NCBI GenBank assembly: GCA_027596075.1
Contig: JADGJC010000111.1
Location: 73,676-116,843, forward strand
DNA from: Rhizophlyctis rosea
Lineage: Eukaryota; Chytridiomycota; Chytridiomycetes; Rhizophlyctidales; Rhizophlyctidaceae
Length of the DNA: 43,168 nt
Direction: 5' to 3'
Shown: in pieces, positions 21,258-31,929 of the stretch
Layout: the number at the start of each line of letters is the position of its first letter
Numbering within the stretch: the stretch's first letter is position 1
The notes under the pieces: generated by a model
Told to the model about the DNA's origin: nothing
The model's database searches: none
The model's input: only the letters and a program-made list of their open reading frames with translations
Translations under genes and position numbers: made by a program

Positions 21258-22836
21258 ATGCACGTAGTCGACGTAACCTTCCGTCCGGGCGCAAAAACCC
21301 TCCTCCTCTCCCTCTTCAGCGCCATAAAAGACTTCAACCCAACCCACTCCATAAACCTCGTCTTCACCCCACGAGGTCTCGCCGTCCGTTTTGCAGCGCA
21401 CCCAACCGACGACCGAGCCGTCGTCGCATTCCAACTAGATGCCGGTGATGCCCAAGCCGACACCCGCAGCGAGGCCTCAAGCGCCACGGGGCCAGCCCCA
21501 TCGTCTCCCATAGTCGCCGCTCCCCCCGGTTTCCCTGTCTCGGGAATGGCAGGCGCACCGGCCGGAATCACACCGCTCGACACCACCCGCCGTACAAGTG
21601 TCGAGTCCTCCCATCGGAGAACAGACTCGATCGGTTCGTCACTTGAAGTTCCTCCTTCCTCTCCGCGTCCATCGTCGATAACATCCGTCACATCTATTGC
21701 TCCTAACCTTTCTGCAATCACCAACACCCCGCCATCGACGACCCCGACTTGGGTTGGAGCTTTCCAAAGCTACGAATGCAGGAAGAGCAGCGTGACGATT
21801 GGGATTAACCCGAAGGCGTTTGTGCAGCAGTTGATGTTGGTGGATGATGAGGATAGGATTACGATTAGGGCGGAGGAGAGCGATAATGGGCATGTACTGC
21901 TTTATGAGTTGTACTTTGAGTCGCCTGGTATGTGGGGTGTGAAAATGGGCGCGGAGAGTCATTGATTGACTGAACTAATGTTATTCCTGTTACCAGATTT
22001 GGGCAAGAAATGTCTATACGAGTTGGACGCTATTCCGCGGGTGGACCGTCTTGGGCCCTTGCCGCGCACAAAATACGCTATCGTGGTTCAAATTGCGTCG
22101 GAGGAGTTTGCACGGATAGTGGCGGCGTTGGCGGATACGAGTGACAAAGGTTGGTTTGCACTGATATTTTCGTGAAGTTTTGCGAAAATGGTGGCTCATG
22201 GGAGAAAAAACTCTTTTCAGTAACGATACAAGCAAACAAGAACTCGATCACGTTTTTGGGGACGGGGGCGGACAGGACGTTGCAAGTGGGGTTGGTGCAG
22301 AAGCCTGCTGCGCTTGGTGAAACGGTGAGTCAGGATACCTTGGGCCGGCACTGTTTTGTTTACTATCAGAAGCAGAAGGCAATCCACAATGAACCCTGAT
22401 TTGGCGGATTATCATCGGGCGATCTAACATTTCCACTTCGACACTGCAGATACCCCGCTTCAAAGTCCTCTCCTACCACGCCACAACCCGCCAAACCTTC
22501 GATGCCCGCTACCTCCGCGGCTTTTCCCTCGCCACTCCACTTTCCCCATCCGTAGTCTTGCATCTCGGTACGGGACGCACACCGCTACGCGTGACGTACC
22601 CTGTCGTCGTGGACGCCGTGACGTCGCCGTGGGGTGGGGAAGGGGTGGTGCTTTCGACGGTTGGGCCGAATGGGGGTAGGGCGGGTGGGAGGGGAGTGGG
22701 AGTTAAGAGGCATAGTAGTCCGGCGGGGATTGGAGGGGATGTTGATGAAGTTATTGAGGGGGGTAGGCAGCAGGTTGTTGGGCAGTTGCATTATGTGCTT
22801 TATCCGGAGGGGGATGGGAGTAGTGTTGTGCCTTGA
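21258..22836 (+). CDS. Divergent, enlarged PCNA-family sliding clamp
   Basis: Exons 21258-21927, 21997-22149, 22221-22324, 22450-22836 join perfectly to 437 aa. Two PCNA-like domains are visible. The first includes MHVVDVTFRPGAKTLLLSLFSAI and, after an insertion, YECRKSSVTIGINPKAF and ITIRAEESD. A linker (LDAIPRVDRLGPLPR) sits where PCNA has its interdomain loop. The second includes IVVQIASEEFARIVAAL, VTIQANKNSITFLGTG, RYLRGFSLATPLSPSVVLHLG and a final QLHYVLYPE, the usual PCNA end strand. Canonical PCNA is about 260 aa; the excess is a Ser/Thr/Pro-rich insertion at about residues 70-165 and a Gly-rich insertion near the end. PCNA rings tether polymerases on DNA. Given its divergence this is probably a paralogue rather than the replicative clamp. 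Its second intron has a GTTGGT donor. Confidence 0.85.
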
Positions 22837-23469
22837 GTGTGGGGTGGGTGAGGTTTTGGCGTGGAGGGTTTGATTGAGGCAATTGTTGGGGTGGGCGTTT
22901 TGCATTTTGGGTCCGCATGTTTGGACTTTTTTGCTTCCTTGTTTTTTGTGTCTTCTTTTCCCCGTCTTTTTTTTCCTGCTTGTGCCTTTGGTTTTTTCCC
23001 CCCCCTTCGCTTTTTTGCATTTTGCATTTTCCCCCCTCTTGTATAGTTTCAGATCAGGCCATATAGGTTCCAAGTTTTTCTCTTATTTTTCGTGTAATTA
23101 GGATTGTAGCGTAGGGCTTAGTGCTCGGTAGCTCAGATGAGAGTAGAGTGTGCTTGAGGCAATTTCTGTTTGTGTTTGAATACATTTTTTGAATAGTTTC
23201 TTTTCTTTTTTTAAATTTTTATTGTCTTTGGTGTTGCTGGGATTGAAATCGCCAGGGTCCTTGTAATGACCACCCTGAGTCCCTGTGTAAAAGCCACCCA
23301 CTCGATCATTGCGTGACGCGATCTTCCAGGGACGATGGCGCTCGTCAATGCTGGTAAACAAAACTTTGGGATATTTTTAAACACTCTCGAGATATTTTCC
23401 CACACCAGCTTCGTCTATTTCCGTTCCAAAGCATACTCCCAACTGAAATCAACGTGAATAACTGTCGAA
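22837..23469. other. Intergenic, low complexity
   Basis: T- and C-rich low-complexity sequence at about 22920-23040 probably contains the 3' UTR of the PCNA-like gene. The last 100 bases are the likely promoter of the peroxiredoxin gene (ATATTTTTAAAC near 23373). A GTAAACAA octamer lies at 23354. Confidence 0.5.
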
Positions 23470-24369
23470 ATGGCTGATGTAAGAGAGTGAAAAATCATCC
23501 ACCTCCGTGACCACGATGAAGATGTGCTGACAACACCCTCCACTTCCCCACAACAGTACACCCTCCTCGTAAAAGAAGGCGACCGCGTCCCCGACGGCAC
23601 GCTCTGGTACTCTTCCAACCCTGAGGATGAGGACGCTTGTGCTATTCCCCAGAAGTTCAACATTGCTGAACGTATGTGATTCCGTACTGTTCCTGTTTTG
23701 GACAGCGATGACTGAGTCGTTAATATGATTCTTTCCAGGCACCAAGGGCAAGAAAGTGATCATCTTCGCTGTACCCGCCTCCTTCTCCCCGACGTGTTCG
23801 GAGAAGCATGTGCCGGGGTTTTTGGTGAAGGGGATTGAGTTGAAGGAGAAGGGTGTTGCGGAGGTTATTTGTTTGAGTGCTGATACGGTTTGGTCGCAGG
23901 TATGGGTTTTTTTGGTTTGTGGAGGGGGTCGAGACGGCTTTGCTTTTTGTGGGATGAATAGGGACTGTGTTTTGGGCGGAGTTTGAATGGTTTCAGCACG
24001 ACGATTGAGAGGATATGTTGACGTTACTGATCAATCTACTCATTTGTAGGATGCATGGGGCAAGAAACTTAAAGTAGGAACCCAAATCGTACGTAACCCC
24101 TTTCTTCATACATATCCCCTGTGCCGTTTCCTCCCACTACACCCACTAATTCATCACCCTCTCAACAGCTAATGGCCTCCGACCCCTACGGTGCCTTCTC
24201 CGAAAAGCTTGGCCTGAAATTCGAGACTCACGAACCCTTCCGCCTCCCCATGGGCCCGCGAACAAGGCGCTACGCCCTCCTCCTTGACGACGGGATTATC
24301 AAGTACATTGGTGTTGACGCTCAGGGGTTGGATGCTAGTGCTGTTGAGGCGGTTTTGGCAAAGCTTTGA
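23470..24369 (+). CDS. Peroxiredoxin, Prx5/PMP20 type, with peroxisomal signal
   Basis: Exons 23470-23478, 23557-23671, 23739-23899, 24050-24088, 24169-24369 give 174 aa in perfect frame. The first exon codes only MAD. The active site is PASFSPTC with the peroxidatic cysteine at residue 61, next to the usual SEKHVPGF. LMASDPYGAFSEKLGL and the closing IKYIGVDAQG are typical of the Prx5 subfamily. The enzyme reduces hydrogen peroxide and alkyl hydroperoxides using thiols. Other cysteines at about 31 and in EVICLSAD may act as resolving residues. The last three residues are AKL, a PTS1-type peroxisomal signal also seen in fungal PMP20 proteins. Length fits the family (about 160-180 aa). All introns are GT..AG. 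Confidence 0.92.
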
Positions 24370-25036
24370 AGGTGTATAGAGTTGTGTTTTCAGAATAGAT
24401 TGTTGTTGGTAGACAAAATGGTAAAATATCTCTCCATTTGGTCGTTTTCTCTAAGTTTTTTTTTTTTGAGGGGTAATTGGGTTGATTGTGTTATTGTCCA
24501 TGCGTCATTGCAACATCTGGGGAATCTATATCTGTTGGCATGGAATGGACTGGTAGTTTCAATTCCCGTATTTTGGCAAGTAGTATCACGAGTTCACCAT
24601 GAATGGCGCGAAGATGAGCGGTATTGTCCATCCTCTCTACAAAACCCGCATGCACAACTATCGTCACAGAGGTATGCACGATACAGGAGCCAACAGGCGC
24701 AGAAGGGTGCGATCGGTGTTGGGCTCAACATTCCCCACCTGTAGCATATCTCCGTATGCAGCCGCTCATCTCGCCCATCATCTCGCGTGCCTTTTTCACT
24801 CTCATTCCGAAAAAAGCTTTGTCCAGCATTCAAGGATCTCCCCGCATCCGCCAACTTTGTCCATGCGGAATCCGCACCACGTAAGGTAGACCGTCTCGCA
24901 AAAACCCGTTCTATATCTATTCACAAATACTGTATGCGTAAAAGCACACTCCTATCTAAAAAAGGATAATCGATAACTACATATTTCCTGACTTCCTACT
25001 TACTGCTATGATACAAAACAATTCGCAAGTATGTCT
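24370..25036. other. Convergent 3' region, no gene seen
   Basis: Short overlapping frames only. A T12 run at about 24460-24472 follows the peroxiredoxin gene. Confidence 0.5.
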
Positions 25037-25938
25037 TTACCGATCCTGAACGTACGTCTTTGGGAAGATCCCAACCTTGCCCCTCAATTCCCCCTTGTAC
25101 CAGTTTTCGTCCACTGTTGCAAGGCGGAAAAAGGAATTATCAGATTAGTATGCCCTATTTTACAACAGCAAGACGAAACTTGCGTTCCACCAAATAAGGA
25201 GATGACCAGACATGAGAAAACTCACCACTTTCGAGAATAGTAATAATATCCCCGGTCCTGAACGCCAAATCCTCCGGCTCAACAGCGTCGAAATCACTGA
25301 TAGCAATGACAGAGGGTTTACCACCCACTTTGGGCCCCGGCGTAGGTTTAGGTTTCGTCGCTATAGGCGTCGGGGGAGCCGCCTGGATAGGTGCAACGAC
25401 AACGGGTTTCGGTGCTGGTGCGGAAGCTGCTGGGAAGGGTTGTGAGGGGCCTCGGGAGGGGAGTGGTGGAGCTGCTGCTGTTGAGGAGTGGTAGCTTGGG
25501 GGAGCGGCCTCGGTTCTTTGGGGGAGGCTGGGGGCATGGTGGGGGAATGTTGAGGGAGTGGTTGGGGATGGTGCTGTGTGGTAGGATGAGGGGTTTGTTA
25601 TGACGGAATTTCTGGTGACTGTGTTGTGGGCTACTGTGTTTGGGTCTATGGTTAGGCCGTCTTGGAGGAGGTGGTCGGTTAGGAGGTTGAAGGTTTGGGG
25701 GGATATCCAGTCGTTTTGGACTAGGGCTGTGGGAGGGAGGTTGAGTTAGTTTGGTGGAAGGGTTTGACGGGTTTGGATTTGTTAGTAAACAAAGGAGCTG
25801 GTGGGTGGGAAACGTACTTGTTATGTTGACGGAAAGGAGAGTGAGGATGTGGTTTTTGTATGCCTCAACAGCCGGGTCGGCGTCGTAGGCTTCCTTCTCC
25901 TTAGCACCCTTCTTCTTTGTGCTGAACCTACTGAGCAT
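25037..25938 (-). CDS. SH3-domain protein with Pro/Ala-rich linker
   Basis: Exons 25938-25818, 25726-25226, 25113-25037 give 232 aa. Residues 1-40 are charged (STKKKGAKEKEAYDADP) and lead into a helix (AVEAYKNHILTLL..NDWISPQTFNLLTDHL) of the kind found at the N-terminus of fungal LSB1/PIN3-like proteins. A long Pro/Ala/Ser region follows. The C-terminus is a complete SH3 domain: IAISDFDAVEPEDLAFRTGD, then the SH3 Trp in ENWYKGEL and GIFPKTYVQ, split by the last intron. Such proteins bind Pro-rich actin regulators such as WASP. A longer upstream start is possible but would add a hydrophobic Leu run. It is divergent from the F-box gene with about 256 bp between starts. Confidence 0.87.
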
Positions 25939-26194
25939 TTTCTGACTAGTACTGAGAGAGATGAAATTCTGTGGTTGAAGAGCAGCAAGCAAGGGAGCAA
26001 TTTGGCCCCGCCTCTTTGCCCACTCCTGAAAGCGCGTCATCCATTTTGGCGGGTAAACAAATTCCCCGCTGAACCGCAGCAACAACAGCAGCAACACCCT
26101 CCTTCTCTCCTTCTCATCTTCTTCTCACGCGCTGCCCACCTGTCAATTTTCAATCCGCACTCGCACGTTACTTAACGTCTGAGCGGTCCCAGAA

Positions 26195-27817
26195 ATGGCG
26201 AACCAGGAAGCTACCAAAGGTTCGCTTCTTACTATTCTTTGAATATATCCATATATTGCTTGCATCCGCCCTAACCTCTACTCGTCGCAGTTTCCCGGCC
26301 ATCCGTTTTCGAAATGGGTACCGAGTACGCGTTTTCACACGGTTCCGAAAGCACCCTTTCCCACACCCAAACAACACAAGTGGCCCCGCCTGTACCCACC
26401 TTTGACGACGCACACTGCTACATTACTTCGTTACCTGGTGACATTCTTTTCGACATCTTCGAATACATTCAGCCACCCGTTGGAGACGCCGTCAGAGTTC
26501 CATCCACTGCTACGTCATGCGTTAGTGGAATTGTCTGGCTGACCGACAGAAAGACTGGAGCATTGCGCCAGGTCGATTTGACTCCTCCCTATGAGACACA
26601 CCTTGCTCAGGTATGGAAATTGCCGATGATACCTCAGGTCAAGTGGTCCAAATCCTGAAGCGCAGGCCATTCTTGGACAGGTCTGCAAAACATTCCGTGC
26701 CACGGCTTTCCAACTGCGAGGTGGCAATTGCTTGGACCTGAAACTGTACTCTCCAAGCCGTAAATGGCCGGGTCGCGCCAGTCTCCCAACAGAAAGTGCT
26801 ACAATGCGTGAACGAGGATACGCCATCTTTCTCCGTGATGCTCTACGAGTAGCGTCTGTGCGAACACTCAATCTGGATAGCATTTGCTTGGCGCCCATGG
26901 CAGTCATTGATCTGACCAATTTGCAGCATTTTGAGCTCTCTAGTGATTTCAGGCAGTACGACAACACCATCGTCGATGGAGTGGCAGAAGCATTCACAAA
27001 AGCAGTCTCAGCCCAATGCCCTTTGCATCTGAAAACAATACGCATCGCTCGCATCGGCCTCCGCGCAATGTCTGGCAGTCTGCTCCAATTCCTCCGTCTG
27101 CTGCAAAGCGCGCCGCTCATCACGCTGGAATTGACTTTTTATTGTAATATCAGCAAGGCCTTGACGGTTCCACCCGAACTGGTGTTCAAGGCATTGAAAA
27201 CCTCCCGTTCCAACTCGAGGGTCATCTCGCCCGATCTTTCCGTCACAATGCCGCATCTACGCGCCATCGAAATCCTGAGCAACACTTTCCCCGATTACGT
27301 CGAGTCTCTATGCTCCACCTTGAAAACTCTGACGCAACCTACTCTTTCGACGGTGATTTGGGACAGCAAGATAGTCACCAAGTATCTGTCCACCGTCCCA
27401 TTCACTACCCGCCGTAACCTCACCACCCTCAGTATCATCGGAACCTACCCTGACTTTGATAACGGTCTCCTGCGGTTCTTGGCAAGCTTCCTCACGGACA
27501 TGCCGAACCTCACCTCATTCACATTCCTGTGCAAACAGCCCCTCATTCCCTGCAGCGCATTATGCTCCTTCATACCACGAATCGTGAGAGATAGATTAGA
27601 GGAAATGCATTTAGCTTGCAAAGAGTGGAGCTACACACACATGCGAAAGGGGTTGGAGAAGTTTTCGAGGTTGAAGAAACTTGTAGTTGAGGTGCATGGG
27701 AACGGGTGGGAGTCGGACTATGCGCGCAGCAGGAGGGCGGAGGATTTGACGTTGGATGGGAAAAGGTTGAAGAAAGAGTTGAGGATTCAGGAAGTTGTGT
27801 TGGAGTGTAAAGGATGA
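26195..27817 (+). CDS. F-box protein with leucine-rich C-terminal region, paralogue A
   Basis: Core exons 26314-26610 and 26681-27817 give 477 aa. A possible upstream exon 26195-26219 (MANQEATK) joins in frame through a 71-nt intron with a GTTCGC donor and would replace the 26314 start. The N-terminal ITSLPGDILFDIFEYI is an F-box core; LTPPYETHLAQ precedes the intron and VCKTFRATAFQLR follows it. The rest has Leu-rich helix/strand periodicity (NLTSFTFL, LKTLTQPTLSTVIW) as in F-box/LRR proteins. F-box proteins recruit substrates to SCF ubiquitin ligases through Skp1. The same intron position and motifs recur in the gene at 29618, so the two are duplicates. Confidence 0.82.
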
Positions 27818-29617
27818 GAGAGGGTGTTGTGGCGCGTGCGTCAAGGAGGATGTTGAAGCGACTTGGTAGGATGGCTGGAAAGTAGGAAGTCATGGGCTTG
27901 CTTTGGGGTGTTAGTAAACAAAGAACTGATCTCTTTTCACGTGGTACCATTCCGTCCTTCCTTGTATGTGTCAATTGTTTTACCGGTAGCCTCGCCCTTC
28001 CATGACCTTTCCATTTCATCATTCTTTCGGCACCACAACCCGCTGATCCTGTGTTGTTGGCTTCGATCCTAGTTCTTGGTCCTCGCACCTTTCAGAGCAG
28101 GGCCAATGAGAGCACTATGACCTCATCTTAGCCGTCACCATTCCAATACCTGACTGAGACCTCATACCAATGTGAGCATCACAGCCGGTGACGGCTTGGA
28201 TGGCTGCATCGCCCACTGACAAATCCCATATCGCCGCGTAGCTGGAGCATACCCTAAGGACGGCAGCATGCATGTACCATTTCACCACTACCGTAAAGAC
28301 TCAAATAATAGCCATTTCAGACTGTCTGATGTCTAATTTCCCTCAAATGCCATGGAGCTTTTGAAGTTGCATTTCTCTTGACGTGAGTCTGTGTCCAAAC
28401 CTCTTCCGCCTCCGTTTCCACTGCCAGAATGAACACATGATGATTGCACGTGTCGAAAATGATATCGCTTTTCAGACAAGGTGTGGATGCCACACATCAC
28501 GAGAGGACGCTGCCCTGAAGCGGACATGTTAGGGATTGATAGCCGTCAAGACCGGCGATGCCTGACATTGCCTGTAAATAAACAAAACGCGCGCCCATAG
28601 TGAAAGGTGTAAGTGGTGACATGACATTACGTGGGCAAGAGAGAACAAATGCACTTTGACTGAATGTCGTACCGCCATGGACTGCAGTCCACCATCTGAG
28701 CCGCGAGTGACACACTTTGGAGGGAGCACTACAGATGAGCATGTGCGGGAGAGGACTGATAGGTTGAGGAGAATCCCGGCGTTAAGAAGGTGGAAGGCGC
28801 TTTGGTTCATATGAGCCTGTATAGCAAGACTTTTGTTTTTTGCGCACGTGAGGGGGGGGGGGGGGGGGGGGTTGCCGTGGGGGAAATTTTGGAAAAAAAA
28901 TTCAATTTAAAAGTTTAGCAAACCAAATTACGCAATTATTAAAATCGGCGATTGTGTTTTCATACAAGAAGGAGCGAAAANNNNNNNNNNCCCCCCCCCC
29001 CCCCCCCCCCCATTGGGGAGATCTCTTGCATTTGACTCGTTTAGCTACGCAAAGTACGCAATTCTGAAATGCGGCGATGCTGTTTGCTTCCAAGCAGGAG
29101 CGAACAGAAATCTCTCCTTCTCTTCTTCAAGAAAATGGTTACCGTGGCACTTTGCTGGTTGGATGATGTGCATTCCTACTGATATGCTTGGTGTAAACGG
29201 TCTGATGTTACGATTTGCAGATCACTCACCGCGACAATGATGCGAACTGTCGGCGCGGTCAGAGGAGAATATTCATTTCTCACATCCAGCTTCTTACATG
29301 CACCTGGCATTGGGATACAGCTCTTCAACAAGTTATGGTATATGAGGAGATACTTACCGACCGAAAGTACCGAATGTCTGTTCTGCCACAGACATTGTCT
29401 GTGCACTTAATGCTTGAAGGAAGATGGCATTCAAGGCCTGTAAGATCCACATCGCACGATTGCGTAAGCTGAGCTGACGGTCGACTCCCACTTGAACTAG
29501 TGAGCTTGTGGTGCTTGCACAATTTTTGCCGCTTTTTCACACGCCAGTTTTGGAGTCCAGCATGCTCCCAGTTCCTCCAACTCACCAACACATCCCCTGA
29601 CCTTCAGTACCACAACA
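27818..29617. other. Intergenic between the F-box paralogues; contains an assembly gap
   Basis: No gene is supported. Overlapping short frames on both strands lack domains. The gap and its flanks are listed separately. A GTAAACAA octamer is present at 27914. Confidence 0.5.
28851..29109. other. Assembly gap with duplicated flanks
   Basis: Ten Ns (28981-28990) lie between a poly-G run (about 28853-28870) and a poly-C run (28991-29010). The roughly 70 bases before the Ns (from GTTTAGCAAACC to GGAGCGAAAA) are a degraded copy of about 29039-29106 (GTTTAGCTACGC to GGAGCGAACA). They keep TACGCAATT, GCGAT and GGAGCGAA in the same order. The two sides therefore probably represent one locus, sequenced badly on the left. 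Confidence 0.65.
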
Positions 29618-31096
29618 ATGGCGACAACGATCAAACTCGACACTGAACCTTGCCACATCACTGCCCTACCCGACCACGTCCTTTTCGACATATTCGAATG
29701 GCTTCAGTCCCGCAATCAAAAAGCAGTCAGCATTGATTATAAAGCTCTGTCCAAGTCTGCCCTAGCATCCCTCAGTCTCGGTAGAAGAATAGCCTACAAC
29801 ATTGCCCCTCCACCTTATGAGATACATCTTGCTCAGGTAACCAAAACTTCAATGACCTTTTTCGGAATGATTGCACCTGACTGATCTCGTCCCCCCTCTG
29901 AACAGATCTGCAAACTCTTCCGTGCCACCGCGTTTCGGCTGCGAGACGGGAATTGCCTTGACGTGAGATCGTATGTAGAGCGGCACAAATGGTACAAAGA
30001 TGAATACGGGACTCGGGAGCATCAGATGCTGGTGGAACGAGCATACGAGGTCTTTTGTGGTGATCCTCTTCGACGGGCTTTGGTCCAAACACTCGATCTA
30101 GAGGGTGACACCTTGACGCCTTTGACAGTCGTTGACCCCTCCAATTTACGGCATTTCGGATTCAAGCAGTGTTTCTCGGCGGAGGAGGGGTGGCCCACTA
30201 TGGATCAGGTTGCACAAGTATTTGTGAGAGGGGTGACTGCTGCTAATCGGCCCTTGCGTTTGACGTCGCTGTTTCTAAACGGCTTGCACACAATGTCTGA
30301 AATCTTGTACGAGTTCTTCAGTCTATTGCAAGAAGCCCCGCTCAAAACATTGGACCTTACGGCAGCCTTTGAAGCAGACAACTTTGAAAACTCCTTCCTG
30401 ATTCCCTCCGAAATTGTCTTCAAATCCTTAGAATCTTTAAAGATCACTGGGGACATTGTCTTCCCCAACCTGTTGACCGCCATGCCCACGCTGCGCAGTA
30501 TAGAATTTTGCGAAGACCACCAGGAAATCCCGTTGGATTCACCAGTGATCTCCCTCGAAACACTGACGCAACCTACACTGAGAACACTTGTGTGGACCCG
30601 CGACCATTGGAGCGACATCCTATCCACTCTGCCTCCCACCACCTGCCACCACCTATCCACCTTCACCATTGTAATCGAGTTGCATTGATCAACTAATGAC
30701 TTCCTCGCCGAACTTACCGCCATCCTCCCCCACATGTGCAACCTTACCTCCTTTACCTTATGTTCCTCAGACCCAGGTCTGTACTGCGAGGAGGTAGCAT
30801 ACCTTATCAGCCTGATACCCAGCACCCGGTTAGAAAAGATAAAGTTTGATTGCAAGGATTGGAGTCTCAAACATATGCGGGAGGGATTGAGGCGGGTTCC
30901 GCCGCTCAAAAGGGTTGAGATAGCTTTTAATGTGGAGGCGGAGGATCATGAAGAAGTGCTAGAAGTGGAGGATGAGGAGGAACTTCATCAAGTGATGTAC
31001 GATATTGGCTTGAGGTTGGCTGGGTGTGCCGAGCGGGATGCGGGGCTGTTGAAGGATGAGTTGGGGATTGAGGAGATTTATATTGATAGTCTTTGA
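29618..31096 (+). pseudogene. F-box protein, paralogue B, interrupted by an in-frame stop
   Basis: Exons 29618-29836 and 29906 onward, joined at the same intron position as paralogue A (LAQ before it, ICKLFRATAFRLR after). The F-box core is ITALPDHVLFDIFEWL. A TGA at 30686-30688 stops the frame at TIVIELH. The same frame then continues without further stops to 31096 with DFLAEL, MCNLTSFTLCSSDP and KDWSLKHMREGL, which match paralogue A (MPNLTSFTFLC, KEWSYTHMRKGL). The full-length protein would be about 470 aa; the truncated one is 333 aa. This is either an early pseudogene, a sequencing error, or a shorter protein. The C-terminal acidic run (EAEDHEEVLEVEDEEE) is absent from A. Confidence 0.7.
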
Positions 31097-31929
31097 AATG
31101 ATTGGGGTCAAATATTGTACTTGATTATTGCAACTCAACGCCCGACCATGGTTGATATGTTCTTGATTTGTCGTTCCTCGTGTTCGTGGCTATTCAGTCT
31201 GTACCTGCAAGATGGTGTTCAATACCTCATTGCCTCCATTCCCATCGGCCGCCGGCATCTATGTGCAAGTAGTAAGTACTAAAGACCCTTGACGTGTTGG
31301 GCGCAATCACTTGTGTCATCATCACATAAGCTGCAAACCCCCTCCGCACCGCGCCTGCCCAAATTGAGTTTCCGCGCCTGCCCTCATTCGGCAATGTTGT
31401 GATCGACTCGCTGATTGTGGCGCGAATAGCGATTGAAGTGCTGATTGTGGCGCGCCTCCTGTTACTCAATTCCCAAATATGGGTAAAGTATGTCCGAACT
31501 GTGGCACGAGCGAAGCACAAATATCAACCGCAACAGATCCCGAACCGCGCCCATATGTCGCAACCTGTCCGCCCCTACGTTACTTTTCTTCACCCCTGCA
31601 ATTGATGGCGAAGATGCAGCTCCCCCTCGCTATGGTGGGGTTTGTTACGACGTCAGTAGCTAGATATGGACCAGGGTCCTACATATGCAGGTGCATAGAG
31701 GTCCGACCACCGCGCCCTTGTGCTCCGATGACAACTTATACACACATGGCATCCCTGCATTGCCATGCGTCCAGTTTCGAAGGGTTTTTGACTTTGCCCG
31801 CCAAGCCTACAGACACTTCAGAAGTTATAAAAGGACTGGTGGTGTGGGGTTGTCACGTTTTGAAACGTCTCCCTGCTCCTGCTTTGAAGTGACTAGAATA
31901 GTTTATCTAGCTTTACCTATTTGTTTACC
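31097..31929. other. Intergenic, upstream of the expansin-like gene
   Basis: No supported gene. A short direct repeat, GCTGATTGTGGCGCG, occurs at 31410-31424 and 31440-31454 (period 30). A TTGTTTAC octamer lies immediately upstream of the next start codon. Confidence 0.5.
31826..31833 (+). promoter_or_regulatory. TATA box of the expansin-like gene
   Basis: TATAAAAG lies 97 bases before the start codon at 31930, a normal distance for a fungal core promoter with a short leader. Confidence 0.6.

Noticed and set aside
21245..21727. 160-codon minus-strand frame
   Set aside because: It is the antisense shadow of the first exon of the PCNA-like gene.
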